Assembly: GCA_009469665.1 (NCBI GenBank)
Contig: SSTB01000106.1
Coordinates: forward strand, 1 to 15,914
Reading direction: 5' to 3'
Length of the DNA stretch: 15,914 nt
From: Azonexaceae bacterium
GTDB lineage: Bacteria > Pseudomonadota > Gammaproteobacteria > Burkholderiales > Rhodocyclaceae
Positions 7,374-13,629 of this stretch are shown piece by piece; positions within the stretch are counted from its first letter, which is position 1, and each line of letters begins with the position of its first letter. The notes under the pieces are model-generated. The model ran no database searches, was not told the origin of the DNA, and saw only the letters and a program-made list of their open reading frames with translations. The position numbers were made by a program, and so were the translations under genes.

Positions 7374-8041
7374 TAAGGCTTGCGCACCAGGTAACCGACG
7401 CCGCGGATGTTACGGATCAGTTCCTTACCGAGTTTGCGGCGCAAATGGTGGATATAGACCTCGACCGTATTACTGCCCGTCTCGTCGTTCCAGGTATAGA
7501 GGCGCTCTTCGAGTTGGCTGCGGGACAGCACCCGACCGGCGTTGAGCATGAGGGCGTGCAGCAGGGCAAACTCCTTGGCCGACAGATCGACTCCCGCACC
7601 ATCCACGCAAACCGTCCGGGCCGCGGGGTCGAGGCGCACCCCGCAAGCTTCCAGTACCGGCGCCGGCTGTCCCTCGGATCGCCGGACGAGCGCCCTCAGG
7701 CGCGCGCCGAGTTCCCCCATGTCGAAGGGTTTGAGGCAGTAGTCGTCGGCGCCACTGTCCAGGCCGACGATACGGTCCTCCACGGCGTCCCGGGCGGTGA
7801 GGACGAGCACCGGCAGGCGGCATCCGCGGGAGCGCAATCCCCGCAGCACGCTCAGCCCATCCCGGCGGGGCAGACCGAGATCGAGCACCAGGGCGTCGAA
7901 ATTGGCGGCCAGTTCCCCCGCCAAAGCACTCTCTGCCGCAACCCCGTCCCGGACCCAGTCCACCGCGAAGCCCGCCTGGGTCATGCCCACCTGAAGGGCA
8001 TCTCCCAGGAGCGGGTCGTCCTCGACGATCAGCAGACGCAT
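7373..8041 (-). CDS. OmpR-family response regulator, QseB/PmrA-like
   Basis: This is a 222-residue two-component DNA-binding regulator. The receiver domain (1-115) has the acidic pair in VEDDP (6-10), the phosphoacceptor Asp54 in LVLDLGLP, Thr82 and Lys104 in YCLKPFD. The winged-helix domain (about 128-220) has LSAKEFALLHALM, the recognition region NTVEVYIHHLRRKLG and the terminal IRNIRGVGYLVRKP. GAAAGG stands 10 nt before the ATG. It lies 14 nt after the cytochrome b gene and so probably belongs to the shp-dhc-cytochrome b transcript; such clusters are known to carry two-component genes. Its DNA targets are not visible from sequence, but its own operon is the first candidate. Confidence 0.93.
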   Translation of the reverse strand: MRLLIVEDDPLLGDALQVGMTQAGFAVDWVRDGVAAESALAGELAANFDALVLDLGLPRRDGLSVLRGLRSRGCRLPVLVLTARDAVEDRIVGLDSGADDYCLKPFDMGELGARLRALVRRSEGQPAPVLEACGVRLDPAARTVCVDGAGVDLSAKEFALLHALMLNAGRVLSRSQLEERLYTWNDETGSNTVEVYIHHLRRKLGKELIRNIRGVGYLVRKP

Positions 8042-8055
8042 CGCGGCCGCACCTT

Positions 8056-8799
8056 TCAATCCTGCCCGGAATGATGTCGCGCTTCGACGCGAACGCCCGC
8101 CGCGGCACCTTCCCCGCCATCCCCGGACCCCAGCACCCGATCGCCTCCCCAATAGGCCAGGACGGCCAGCAGAAGCAGCACGCCTACGGCGCTGCGCCGG
8201 GTGGCGATCCCCTGCCCCGCGGCGCCCCGTTTCTTACCGGTCAGCATGGCCTTGGCCAGATTTTCGCGATGCAGAGCGCTGCTCAATCCCACTCCCAGAA
8301 TATGGACGGCGACCACGGCCAGCATGGCACCGGAAACCGCTTCATGAAACTCTTCGAGCCATTCTCCGCCCATCTCCTGATACGTGGCAAACCCGCTCGC
8401 CACGGTCGCCAGCCCGAGGGCCAGGAGGAGGAAGATGGCCAGCGCCCCGGCGGGATTGTGTCCCAGGTAATGCTCGGGTTTCCCGGCCAGGAGCGATTTG
8501 AGGTATGCAAGCAGCCTGGCCGGCGAAAACAGGAAGGACGAAAACCGGGCGTAGCGGGTGCCGATGAGGCCCCACACCAGACGGAATCCGATCAATCCCG
8601 CCACGGTGAACCCCAGCATGACGTGGACGTCACGCAGACGCTCGGATTCCGAGGTGAGATAGGCTCCGGCGAAGGACAGCGCCATCAGCCAGTGGAATAC
8701 CCGGGTCGGAAGATCCCAGACCGCAACGGTCGCCGCGGGAGGATTTTCGGTCTGCGCGGGGGCGTGCCCCACGGCAGCGCTGAAGGAAGTCGTATTCAT
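8056..8799 (-). CDS. Cytochrome b561 domain membrane protein
   Basis: This is a 247-residue b-type cytochrome of the bacterial/Ni-Fe-hydrogenase cytochrome b561 type. After a cytosolic start, VAVWDLPTRVFHWLMALSF (25-43) opens the first membrane helix with His36; His59 (RDVHVMLG), His152 (EEFHEAVSG) and His166 (VAVHILGV) are the other likely heme b ligands, in four helices. A fifth hydrophobic stretch (about 206-218) precedes a Gly/Ala-rich tail with two adjacent His. It would carry electrons from the quinone pool to periplasmic c-type cytochromes. The gene sits 9 nt after the DHC gene with GGAG 5 nt before its ATG. In SHP gene clusters described for other proteobacteria, a cytochrome b of this kind accompanies SHP and DHC. 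Confidence 0.9.
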   Translation of the reverse strand: MNTTSFSAAVGHAPAQTENPPAATVAVWDLPTRVFHWLMALSFAGAYLTSESERLRDVHVMLGFTVAGLIGFRLVWGLIGTRYARFSSFLFSPARLLAYLKSLLAGKPEHYLGHNPAGALAIFLLLALGLATVASGFATYQEMGGEWLEEFHEAVSGAMLAVVAVHILGVGLSSALHRENLAKAMLTGKKRGAAGQGIATRRSAVGVLLLLAVLAYWGGDRVLGSGDGGEGAAAGVRVEARHHSGQD

Positions 8800-8808
8800 G
8801 ATGTCTCC

Positions 8809-9288
8809 TCAGGGTTGGCGGGGAAGACGAATTTCGCCTTCCCGGTAACTACCATCGACGGCCCCTCTGTGGCATGCGCCGCAGTTGGCAGGGCTTTTCA
8901 CCGCCGGCGATCGCCAGATCGCGGCGCTCAGCCCGTCGTGGCCGTCCCGGTGCTCGCGCTGGAACCACGCGCTTTGGGTGATGCGGGGCGGAGAAGCTGA
9001 GCTTTCACCGGAATCCGAGCGCCGGGCATTGGCCGCCAGATAGGTGGCGATCTGCGCCGATTTCCCGGGCTCCAGGCTGGCGTCGCTCCCGAAGTGCTTG
9101 TCCAGGCCGGACATGAGCACTCGCCAGGAGCGCGCGGCAAGCATCTGCGGCGGATAAGGAACGTGGCAGCTTCCACATTCCTCGCGGTATTCCTTGCTCA
9201 GGGGAAGGCTGCGTCGCTCGTCGCCGCTCGCGACGGGCGCCGCGAACACCGGCAGCAGGGCAAACAAGTAGAAGAAGCTTGCTTTCAT
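8809..9288 (-). CDS. dhc: Diheme cytochrome c (DHC type)
   Basis: This is a 159-residue exported diheme cytochrome. The signal peptide is MKASFFYLFALLPVFAAPVA (1-20). The two c-heme attachment sites are CGSCH (38-42) and CGACH (136-140). His65 (DKHFG) and His113/His117 (REHRDGHD) are candidates for the sixth ligands, giving bis-His hemes as in DHC. RSWRVLMSGLDKHFG (53-67) and WFQREHRDGH (108-117) are typical of the DHC family, so I assign it as the partner that passes electrons from the membrane cytochrome b to SHP. It starts 12 nt after the shp stop with AGGA 8 nt before the ATG, and cytochrome b follows 9 nt later. Confidence 0.9.
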   Translation of the reverse strand: MKASFFYLFALLPVFAAPVASGDERRSLPLSKEYREECGSCHVPYPPQMLAARSWRVLMSGLDKHFGSDASLEPGKSAQIATYLAANARRSDSGESSASPPRITQSAWFQREHRDGHDGLSAAIWRSPAVKSPANCGACHRGAVDGSYREGEIRLPRQP

Positions 9289-9300
9289 GGGTTTTCCTCA

Positions 9301-9708
9301 TCAGGGCTTGACGGTGATGAGGTAAGCCAGGACATCGCTCTTCTCGCGGGGACTGCAGGCACGTCCCAGGACATCGTTGCAATTGCGCTTGAACCACTTC
9401 TCCACCTTTTCCGCCCGGGTAAAGCGAGCCGCGTTGGACGCCGGCGCCAGGGGGTCGATAGCCTTGGCCGTCGTGGCATGCCTGCCCGGCCCTGCCGGGT
9501 TGTCGGTATGGCAGGTGGAACAACTCCAGTCCTTGACCCCGACCTGGCGGAAGAACTGCTCTCCGCGCCAGGGCGACGCCGCGTAGGTGGGTTCGCCTTG
9601 CCGCGCCTCGGCCTCGTAGCGGTTCAGAAATTCGCCTGGGGTCTCCGCTATGGCGATGGGCGCCAGGGGAAGGCTTGCAGCCAGTGACAGAAACAGGGAG
9701 ATTTTCAT
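9301..9708 (-). CDS. shp: SHP-type oxygen-binding cytochrome c (DUF1924)
   Basis: This 135-residue protein has a signal peptide (1-21, cut after AIA), one c-heme site CSTCH (63-67), LAPASNAARFTRAEKVEKWF (87-106) and the motif RNCNDVLGRACSP (108-120). The last matches my memory of the sphaeroides heme protein (SHP) of Rhodobacter sphaeroides, which uses an asparagine as an exchangeable axial heme ligand and binds O2 and NO in the reduced state. One of Asn109/Asn111 should be that ligand, and Cys110/Cys118 could form a loop disulfide. It heads the shp-dhc-cytochrome b-regulator unit. The ATG at 9708 was chosen over longer starts because it yields the signal peptide. The ribosome site (GGA about 9 nt upstream) is weak. 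The cellular role of SHP is unsettled; a sensor or terminal oxygen/NO reaction are options. Confidence 0.92.
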   Translation of the reverse strand: MKISLFLSLAASLPLAPIAIAETPGEFLNRYEAEARQGEPTYAASPWRGEQFFRQVGVKDWSCSTCHTDNPAGPGRHATTAKAIDPLAPASNAARFTRAEKVEKWFKRNCNDVLGRACSPREKSDVLAYLITVKP

Positions 9709-9994
9709 CGTGTCATCCAGAGGGTGGGTACGGACGCCAGCATAAAGAGCGGAACTTAAAGCCAAGTGAATTCCGTTGTCCTGCATCGGCCTGGTCAGAA
9801 CGCCATATTTCAAGCCGCACGCAAGACTCTTCGCACGCGAGCTTTACCTCCGCACCCCCGCCGCGCGCCCCAAAACTCCGGGGATTTCGCACTTCCGCGG
9901 TCCGCATACTTCGAGAAGTCTTGATTTTTCGCAAAGCACGCTATGAGGAAAGGCATAATTTTGAGGCGTCGATAGTTTTACTGGAACCCCACCC
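9709..9994. promoter_or_regulatory. Divergent intergenic control region
   Basis: These 286 nt lie between the start codons of shp (minus) and the PAS/LuxR regulator (plus) and must hold both promoters. A 12-nt inverted repeat ACTTC-GA-GAAGT is at 9908-9919. On the plus strand TTGATT (9921) and TATGAG (9942) are a weak -35/-10 pair with a 15-nt spacer. On the minus strand TTGGCT and TATGCT (near 9775 and 9750) are similarly weak. No clear FNR box was seen. No coding frame is convincing here. Confidence 0.5.
9908..9919. promoter_or_regulatory. Inverted repeat, candidate operator
   Basis: ACTTCGAGAAGT has 5-bp arms and a 2-bp centre. It lies 76 bp before the regulator's start and immediately upstream of the weak plus-strand -35-like TTGATT. 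Its place in a divergent control region makes it a candidate site for the LuxR-type protein or the OmpR-type regulator; this is inference from position. Confidence 0.35.
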
Positions 9995-11407
9995 ATGGAT
10001 CTATCCACGCAAGGCCGCTTGGGCGAGAAAGCGCCCGCGGGAAGCGCAAGCTCCGTCGATTTCAGCGACTGGATCGTGTTGTGGGCCAACGAGGAGTTGC
10101 ATCGGCTATTCGGGTACGCGGCGACCGAGCTCATCGACCAGCCCAGCCGTGCGCTCTTTGCCGACCAGGCCAGTTTTCAGCGCTTCTGGCAGGACGTACT
10201 GCACCAGATCGGTACACGAAACTACTTCAAGGGGCCCGTCATGCACCGGCGCAAGGACGGCGGCCTCGAACGCTTCGAAGTCGGCGTCACGCCGGTCGAG
10301 GGCGTGGCAAACGCCTACCTGGCATCCTTCGACCTCGCACGGCCGCCGCAGGAAAGGCGCCGCAATCTGGCCGATCAGTTGCAGGTTCTCGCCGCCATCA
10401 GCGACGGGGTCGTCGTCTACTCCGACGCAGGGCGAATCGTGTACACCAATGGCGCTGCCGACGCCCTGTTCGGTTACGGAGCCAATGAACTGCTCGGCAG
10501 CGAGGTCTCCCGCTTGAACGGCGACGACTCGCCCGAGGCAGAAGAGTGCGCCAGGACCGTGCGCCATGCCCTGCGCGAGCAGGGAATCTGGCAGGGCGAC
10601 AGCATCGCCAGACGCAGCGACGGCAGTCGCTTCTGGACCAACTCCACCATTTCAGGCCACAGTTTCCCGGGGTTGGAGCGCCTGTGGATCGCCGTGGTGC
10701 GCGACATCACATCGCGCAAAGCCCTGGAAGACGAACTCAAGCGCAGCAAGGAGCAACTGGAATTGGCAATGCGGGGCTCGTCTTCCGGCATGTGGTCGGT
10801 GGACTTGCTGGGGGGAGACATGGTGTGCGATGGCCGGGTATTCGAAATTTTCGGACTCGATCCCGCTGGCGCGACCATGAGCCGGGAACGCTGGGTCAGC
10901 GCCATCCACCCGGACGACCTGCACTTCGCCACCGCGCTCTTCCGCCAGCACCTCAAGGGCGAAACGCCGATCTTCCAGATCGAACACAGGGTACGGCACG
11001 CGGAAGGTCACTGGGTCTGGATTCTGACCAGCGGCAAGGTCATGGAGCGCACCGAGTCGGGCTGGGCGACGCGCGTCATCGGCACTTGCCAGGACATCAG
11101 CCTCCAGAAGCGCCTGAGTCAGGAAACGGAAAATCTCCTGATCCGCCTGCAATCGGTCATCAAGTCCGTCAGCCACGCCACCCAGGCCGTCCCCCCCTCG
11201 TCCGCCGCCAGCAGCCTCACACGGCGGGAGATGACCGTTCTCACCCTGATCGCGGAGGGCCTCACCTCGGCCCAGATCGCCGAGCGCATGCACCTTTCCC
11301 CGGGCACCATCGGCTCCCATCGGCGCAACCTGATGGCCAAACTCGACCTGCACAGCACTGCGGAAGTGACCCGCTTTGCCATGGAGCACGGGCTGCTCGC
11401 CCATTGA
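9995..11407 (+). CDS. PAS-domain LuxR-family transcriptional regulator
   Basis: This is a 470-residue cytosolic regulator with no membrane segment. Three PAS modules are visible: PAS1 (about 20-115, with WANEELHRLFGY and a short N-terminal part), PAS2 (about 127-245, with DGVVVYSDAGRIVYTNGAADALFGYG and the PAC end WIAVVRDITSRK) and PAS3 (about 255-370, with MWSVDLLGGDMVCDG, IHPDDL and GTCQDIS). The C-terminal LuxR/NarL-type helix-turn-helix (about 402-465) has LTRREMTVLTLIAEGLT, SAQIAERMHLSPGTIGSHRRN and LMAKLDL. It therefore joins ligand or redox sensing directly to DNA binding, without a receiver domain. PAS ligands cannot be read from the sequence. It is transcribed divergently from shp, so that operon is a likely target. 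The start is the first ATG of the frame; a weak GGAA lies 8 nt upstream. Confidence 0.88.
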   Translation: MDLSTQGRLGEKAPAGSASSVDFSDWIVLWANEELHRLFGYAATELIDQPSRALFADQASFQRFWQDVLHQIGTRNYFKGPVMHRRKDGGLERFEVGVTPVEGVANAYLASFDLARPPQERRRNLADQLQVLAAISDGVVVYSDAGRIVYTNGAADALFGYGANELLGSEVSRLNGDDSPEAEECARTVRHALREQGIWQGDSIARRSDGSRFWTNSTISGHSFPGLERLWIAVVRDITSRKALEDELKRSKEQLELAMRGSSSGMWSVDLLGGDMVCDGRVFEIFGLDPAGATMSRERWVSAIHPDDLHFATALFRQHLKGETPIFQIEHRVRHAEGHWVWILTSGKVMERTESGWATRVIGTCQDISLQKRLSQETENLLIRLQSVIKSVSHATQAVPPSSAASSLTRREMTVLTLIAEGLTSAQIAERMHLSPGTIGSHRRNLMAKLDLHSTAEVTRFAMEHGLLAH

Positions 11408-11410
11408 CCG

Positions 11411-11455
11411 CACCCTCCTCGAACACGCCCTCCTCGAACGCACCCTCGTTCCAAG
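11411..11455 (+). repeat. Short 15-nt tandem repeat after the PAS/LuxR gene
   Basis: CACCCTCCTCGAACA, CGCCCTCCTCGAACG and CACCCTCGTTCCAAG follow each other just 3 bp after the stop codon. The first two units agree at 13 of 15 positions; the third is partial. The end also forms GAACG-CACCCT-CGTTC, a 5-bp hairpin. It may be a slippage product that acts as a weak transcript end. Confidence 0.5.
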
Positions 11456-11549
11456 TATGGGAGGGGCGGGTCGCGCGCGCGGTGAAATTGCCCTGAAGAG
11501 GAGAGAAAATTACCGCATCCATGCGATGCCGGCGGTCTGACCACCTCCC

Positions 11550-11555
11550 TACAAT
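11550..11555 (+). promoter_or_regulatory. Possible -10 box of the cysteine-cluster gene
   Basis: TACAAT is a 5/6 match to the -10 consensus and would place a transcript start near 11562, about 27 nt before the ATG at 11589. No good -35 box was found at the expected distance, so an activator or chance match is possible. Confidence 0.28.
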
Positions 11556-11588
11556 ACGCAGTCCTGACCCCGCAGCCCTGGATTCACA

Positions 11589-11909
11589 ATGAGTCATCAT
11601 AACGATGCCGCCTGCACCCTGGAGCGACACTTGGTCGAATCTTCAGCGCAGTCCGACAGCAAAGCACAGTTCGCCGCAACCTTTCTCGCGATCCTGGAGT
11701 ATTTCTCCAAGCCGGCCGGCGGTCTGCGCTGGCCCGACACCCACGAAATCAAGGTCCTCTCCGAGCTTTACGAACCCGGCACCATCGACCTGGCGAATCT
11801 GCGCAGCACCTGCAGCTCTTGCTCTCCCAACGCGCCCTGCATGGTGGCCCGCGCCCTGGAGCTGTGCTCCCATGTGCGGGGTGAGGGGCCTTTCCCGCAG
11901 ACCCCCTGA
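11589..11909 (+). CDS. Unknown protein with C-terminal cysteine cluster (106 aa)
   Basis: This 106-residue cytosolic protein has no signal peptide or membrane segment. The N-terminal part is polar. A central helical part (QFAATFLAILEYF, 27-39) is followed by KVLSELYEPGTIDLANLRS and the cluster TCSSCSPNAPCMVARALELC, with cysteines spaced C-x2-C-x5-C-x8-C. Such spacing suits metal or Fe-S binding or a thiol switch, but I do not recognise the family. Third codon positions are GC-rich throughout, unlike the overlapping frame. It follows the PAS/LuxR gene by 181 nt, so it probably has its own promoter. Whether it belongs to the redox cluster is unknown. Confidence 0.65.
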   Translation: MSHHNDAACTLERHLVESSAQSDSKAQFAATFLAILEYFSKPAGGLRWPDTHEIKVLSELYEPGTIDLANLRSTCSSCSPNAPCMVARALELCSHVRGEGPFPQTP

Positions 11910-11983
11910 CATTCGGCGGTGATCCGACGACTTGCCGACTGCCCGTCAAGTTCTGCCGGAAAACCCCTTCTCCTCCCCTGCCC

Positions 11984-12000
11984 CCGGCCAAGCCGGCTTT
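11984..12000 (+). terminator. Weak intrinsic terminator-like hairpin
   Basis: CCGGC-CAA-GCCGG is a 5-bp stem with a 3-nt loop followed by CTTT, 75 bp after the cysteine-cluster gene. The short T-run makes it a weak terminator at best. Confidence 0.35.
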
Positions 12001-12086
12001 CTGAACCCGTGGCTTGCACGCCTGAGGGGCGGGCGACCCTTCTTCTTGGGGGCAGGCAAGCGAAGTTTCCAAAGGGTCAAGGAGTT

Positions 12087-12112
12087 AACCTAGAAACCTG
12101 AGTTGACCGCTT
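12087..12112 (+). repeat. Dispersed repeat copy 3
   Basis: The 26-mer begins AACCTAGAAACCTGAGTTGA and ends CCGCTT. It matches copy 2 (7348-7373, minus strand) at 23 of 26 positions. Here it stands alone, about 80 bp upstream of the YaiI-family gene. No inverted partner was found nearby. Confidence 0.6.
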
Positions 12113-12192
12113 GTCAGTCCCCGGAGAAGTCGGATGCGCAATCCCAACGCAGCCAGTGCTATCGTGGAGTGGTCTTCAAGAAAGCCATCCCC

Positions 12193-12639
12193 ATGAAAAT
12201 CTGGGTCGACGCCGACGCCTGCCCGGTCGTCATCAAGGAAATCCTCTACCGCGCCGCCCAGCGCACGCGGATTCCTCTCACCCTGGTGGCCAACCAGATG
12301 CTCCGCGTGCCCCCCTCCCCCTGGATCAAGGCCCTGCAGGTTCCCGGGGGTTTCGATGTGGCGGATCAGCGCATCGTGGCCGAAGCCCAGGCGGGCGATC
12401 TGGTCATTAGCGCCGACATCCCCCTCGCCGCCCAGGTCATCGCCAAGGGCGCCACCGTCATCGAGCCCCGCGGCGAATTGCTGTCCGAGGCCAACATCCA
12501 GGAGCGCCTCACGATGCGCAATTTCATGGACAGCCTGCGCAGCAGCGGTGTCGAAACCGGCGGCCCGGCGGCCCTCTCCAGCGCGGATCGGCAGGCCTTC
12601 GCCAATCAGTTGGATCGCTGGCTGGCCAGGCGGGGCTAG
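12193..12639 (+). CDS. YaiI/YqxD family protein (UPF0178, DUF188)
   Basis: This 148-residue protein has the family's opening [20 protein letters not shown] (1-20). It continues with typical blocks [49 protein letters not shown] and [23 protein letters not shown]. The acidic residues Asp6 and Asp8, with the later DxxI and SADIPL blocks, give the PIN/NYN-like nuclease-fold appearance described for this family, but no biochemical role is established. The ATG at 12193 is chosen over the upstream in-frame starts because family members begin here. AAGAAAG lies about 9 nt upstream. The TAG stop lies inside the left end of a palindromic repeat element. Confidence 0.92.
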   Translation: MKIWVDADACPVVIKEILYRAAQRTRIPLTLVANQMLRVPPSPWIKALQVPGGFDVADQRIVAEAQAGDLVISADIPLAAQVIAKGATVIEPRGELLSEANIQERLTMRNFMDSLRSSGVETGGPAALSSADRQAFANQLDRWLARRG

Positions 12640-12801
12640 TACTGCGTTCCGCCAAACCGCTTACATTAAATCGCGCCTTCTCGCGCCACGCGGCGTTGCA
12701 AATCCTCGTCATAGCTTCGGCTATGACTGCGGTTTGCGCCTTGCGTGACACGAGAATGCATCGATTTCATTTGTAAGCTTATTGACGGAACGCAGTACTA
12801 G
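12636..12801. repeat. Palindromic repeat element A (166 bp, MITE-like)
   Basis: The whole 166 bp folds on itself. The first 16 bases, CTAGTACTGCGTTCCG, are repeated exactly in inverted form at the other end. The centre is a perfect 8-bp hairpin, GTCATAGC-TTCG-GCTATGAC (12708-12727). The arms (80 and 82 bp) agree over most of their length with small gaps. There is no reading frame of note inside. Both ends are CTAG, and the left CTAG supplies the TAG stop of the preceding gene. The structure fits a non-autonomous miniature element. It may also end transcription from both sides. Confidence 0.8.
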
Positions 12802-12965
12802 TAGTCAGTCACACAGGTTTGCGCGGATGCCGAGGCGCGCATCCGCGCCCCGATCGCGCGAAGCGAACCACAGCCATAGCCGAAGCCATGGCGAGGATGA
12901 GCGACAAAAAGAGCGGGGATGCGGGGCGTGCCGAACATAGCTGAATCTTTGTGACTGGCTACTAG
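12798..12965. repeat. Palindromic repeat element B (168 bp, MITE-like)
   Basis: This shares the CTAG at 12798-12801 with element A and ends in CTAG at 12962-12965 with inverted termini CTAGTAGTCAGTCACA and CTAGTAGCCAGTCACA (15 of 16 match). The centre is GCCATAGC-CGAA-GCCATGGC (12873-12892), with one mismatch in the stem. About 36 bp around this centre match the inverted centre of element A, but the outer parts differ, and the arms of B are less well paired than those of A. It ends 6 bp from the stop codon of the convergent membrane-protein gene. Confidence 0.75.
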
Positions 12966-12971
12966 TGCCCC

Positions 12972-13616
12972 CTATGACGGATCCACCATCTCCCCCACCC
13001 GATGCAGGGCGGCCAGGACCACCCGGGTGGCCAGGATGTAGGCCCCGTATTTGACCAGCTTGCCGGCAAACAGCGCGCCGCCGATGGTGAGCGGGTGCAG
13101 GTCTCCCAGGGCGGAAACCAGCAGGGCGGGCATCTGAGGAAGCGGCAGAGCGGCGATAGCCGCCAGGGCCAGAGTGCCATGCTGCTCGATCCAGTAGGCC
13201 GAGCGCTCCCAGAACTCGTGCGTCCGCGCCCCAGGGAAAGCGCTATCCACGAGACCCAGTCCCAGGGTTTCGACCAGAAGAGCCGTGACCATGCCCCCCA
13301 GGGCTGCGCCCACGCATGCCGCGAGATAGCTTGAGCGCCAACGGTCGGGCGCGAAGACGACAGCAGCGATGATGACCGGCCCGTAGGGATAGAGACCGGT
13401 GGCGGCCGAAACGGCGGCCAGGAGGGCGACAGCCAGCGGGTAGGCACGGGAGTGCCGCGCCCGATAGAGCGCCTTCCCTAGGCGGGAGGCTTGTCCCGCC
13501 TGCCGACCGTGGCGGTGGAAATGCACCACCAGGGCGGCGATGCCGGTGGCTTCGGCGGCGCGGTGCACCCAGCGCGCCAGGGGTCCGTTCATCCTCGAAT
13601 GATCCCGCGCACCCAT
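12972..13616 (-). CDS. VTT/DedA-like (YqaA-type) membrane protein
   Basis: This 214-residue inner-membrane protein has a basic N-terminal part with many His and Arg (15-57), then hydrophobic segments at about 60-76, 78-90, 97-120, 147-170 and 175-205. The block HGTLALAAIAALPLPQMPALLVSALGD (146-172), followed by HPLTIGGALFAGKLVKYGAYI (174-194), resembles the VTT (SNARE-associated/DedA superfamily) fold, with its Pro-rich re-entrant loop and Gly-rich helix; members are linked to lipid scrambling or flipping. The assignment is by pattern. ATG at 13616 lies 13 nt after the acyl-CoA dehydrogenase stop, but ATG at 13592 is an equally plausible start; neither has a clear ribosome site. It ends the operon. 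Confidence 0.7.
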   Translation of the reverse strand: MGARDHSRMNGPLARWVHRAAEATGIAALVVHFHRHGRQAGQASRLGKALYRARHSRAYPLAVALLAAVSAATGLYPYGPVIIAAVVFAPDRWRSSYLAACVGAALGGMVTALLVETLGLGLVDSAFPGARTHEFWERSAYWIEQHGTLALAAIAALPLPQMPALLVSALGDLHPLTIGGALFAGKLVKYGAYILATRVVLAALHRVGEMVDPS

Positions 13617-13629
13617 GACCGCCGGGGCT

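Noticed and set aside
9921..9959. FNR/ANR box near TTGATTTTTCGCAA and CATAAT
   Set aside because: Only one half-site (TTGAT) is present, without the ATCAA partner at the right spacing.
12654..12780. CRISPR-like or tRNA-like structure in the 12.6-13.0 kb intergenic region
   Set aside because: The repeats are inverted, not direct with spacers, and no cloverleaf arms or CCA end fit; the palindromic element explains the pattern.
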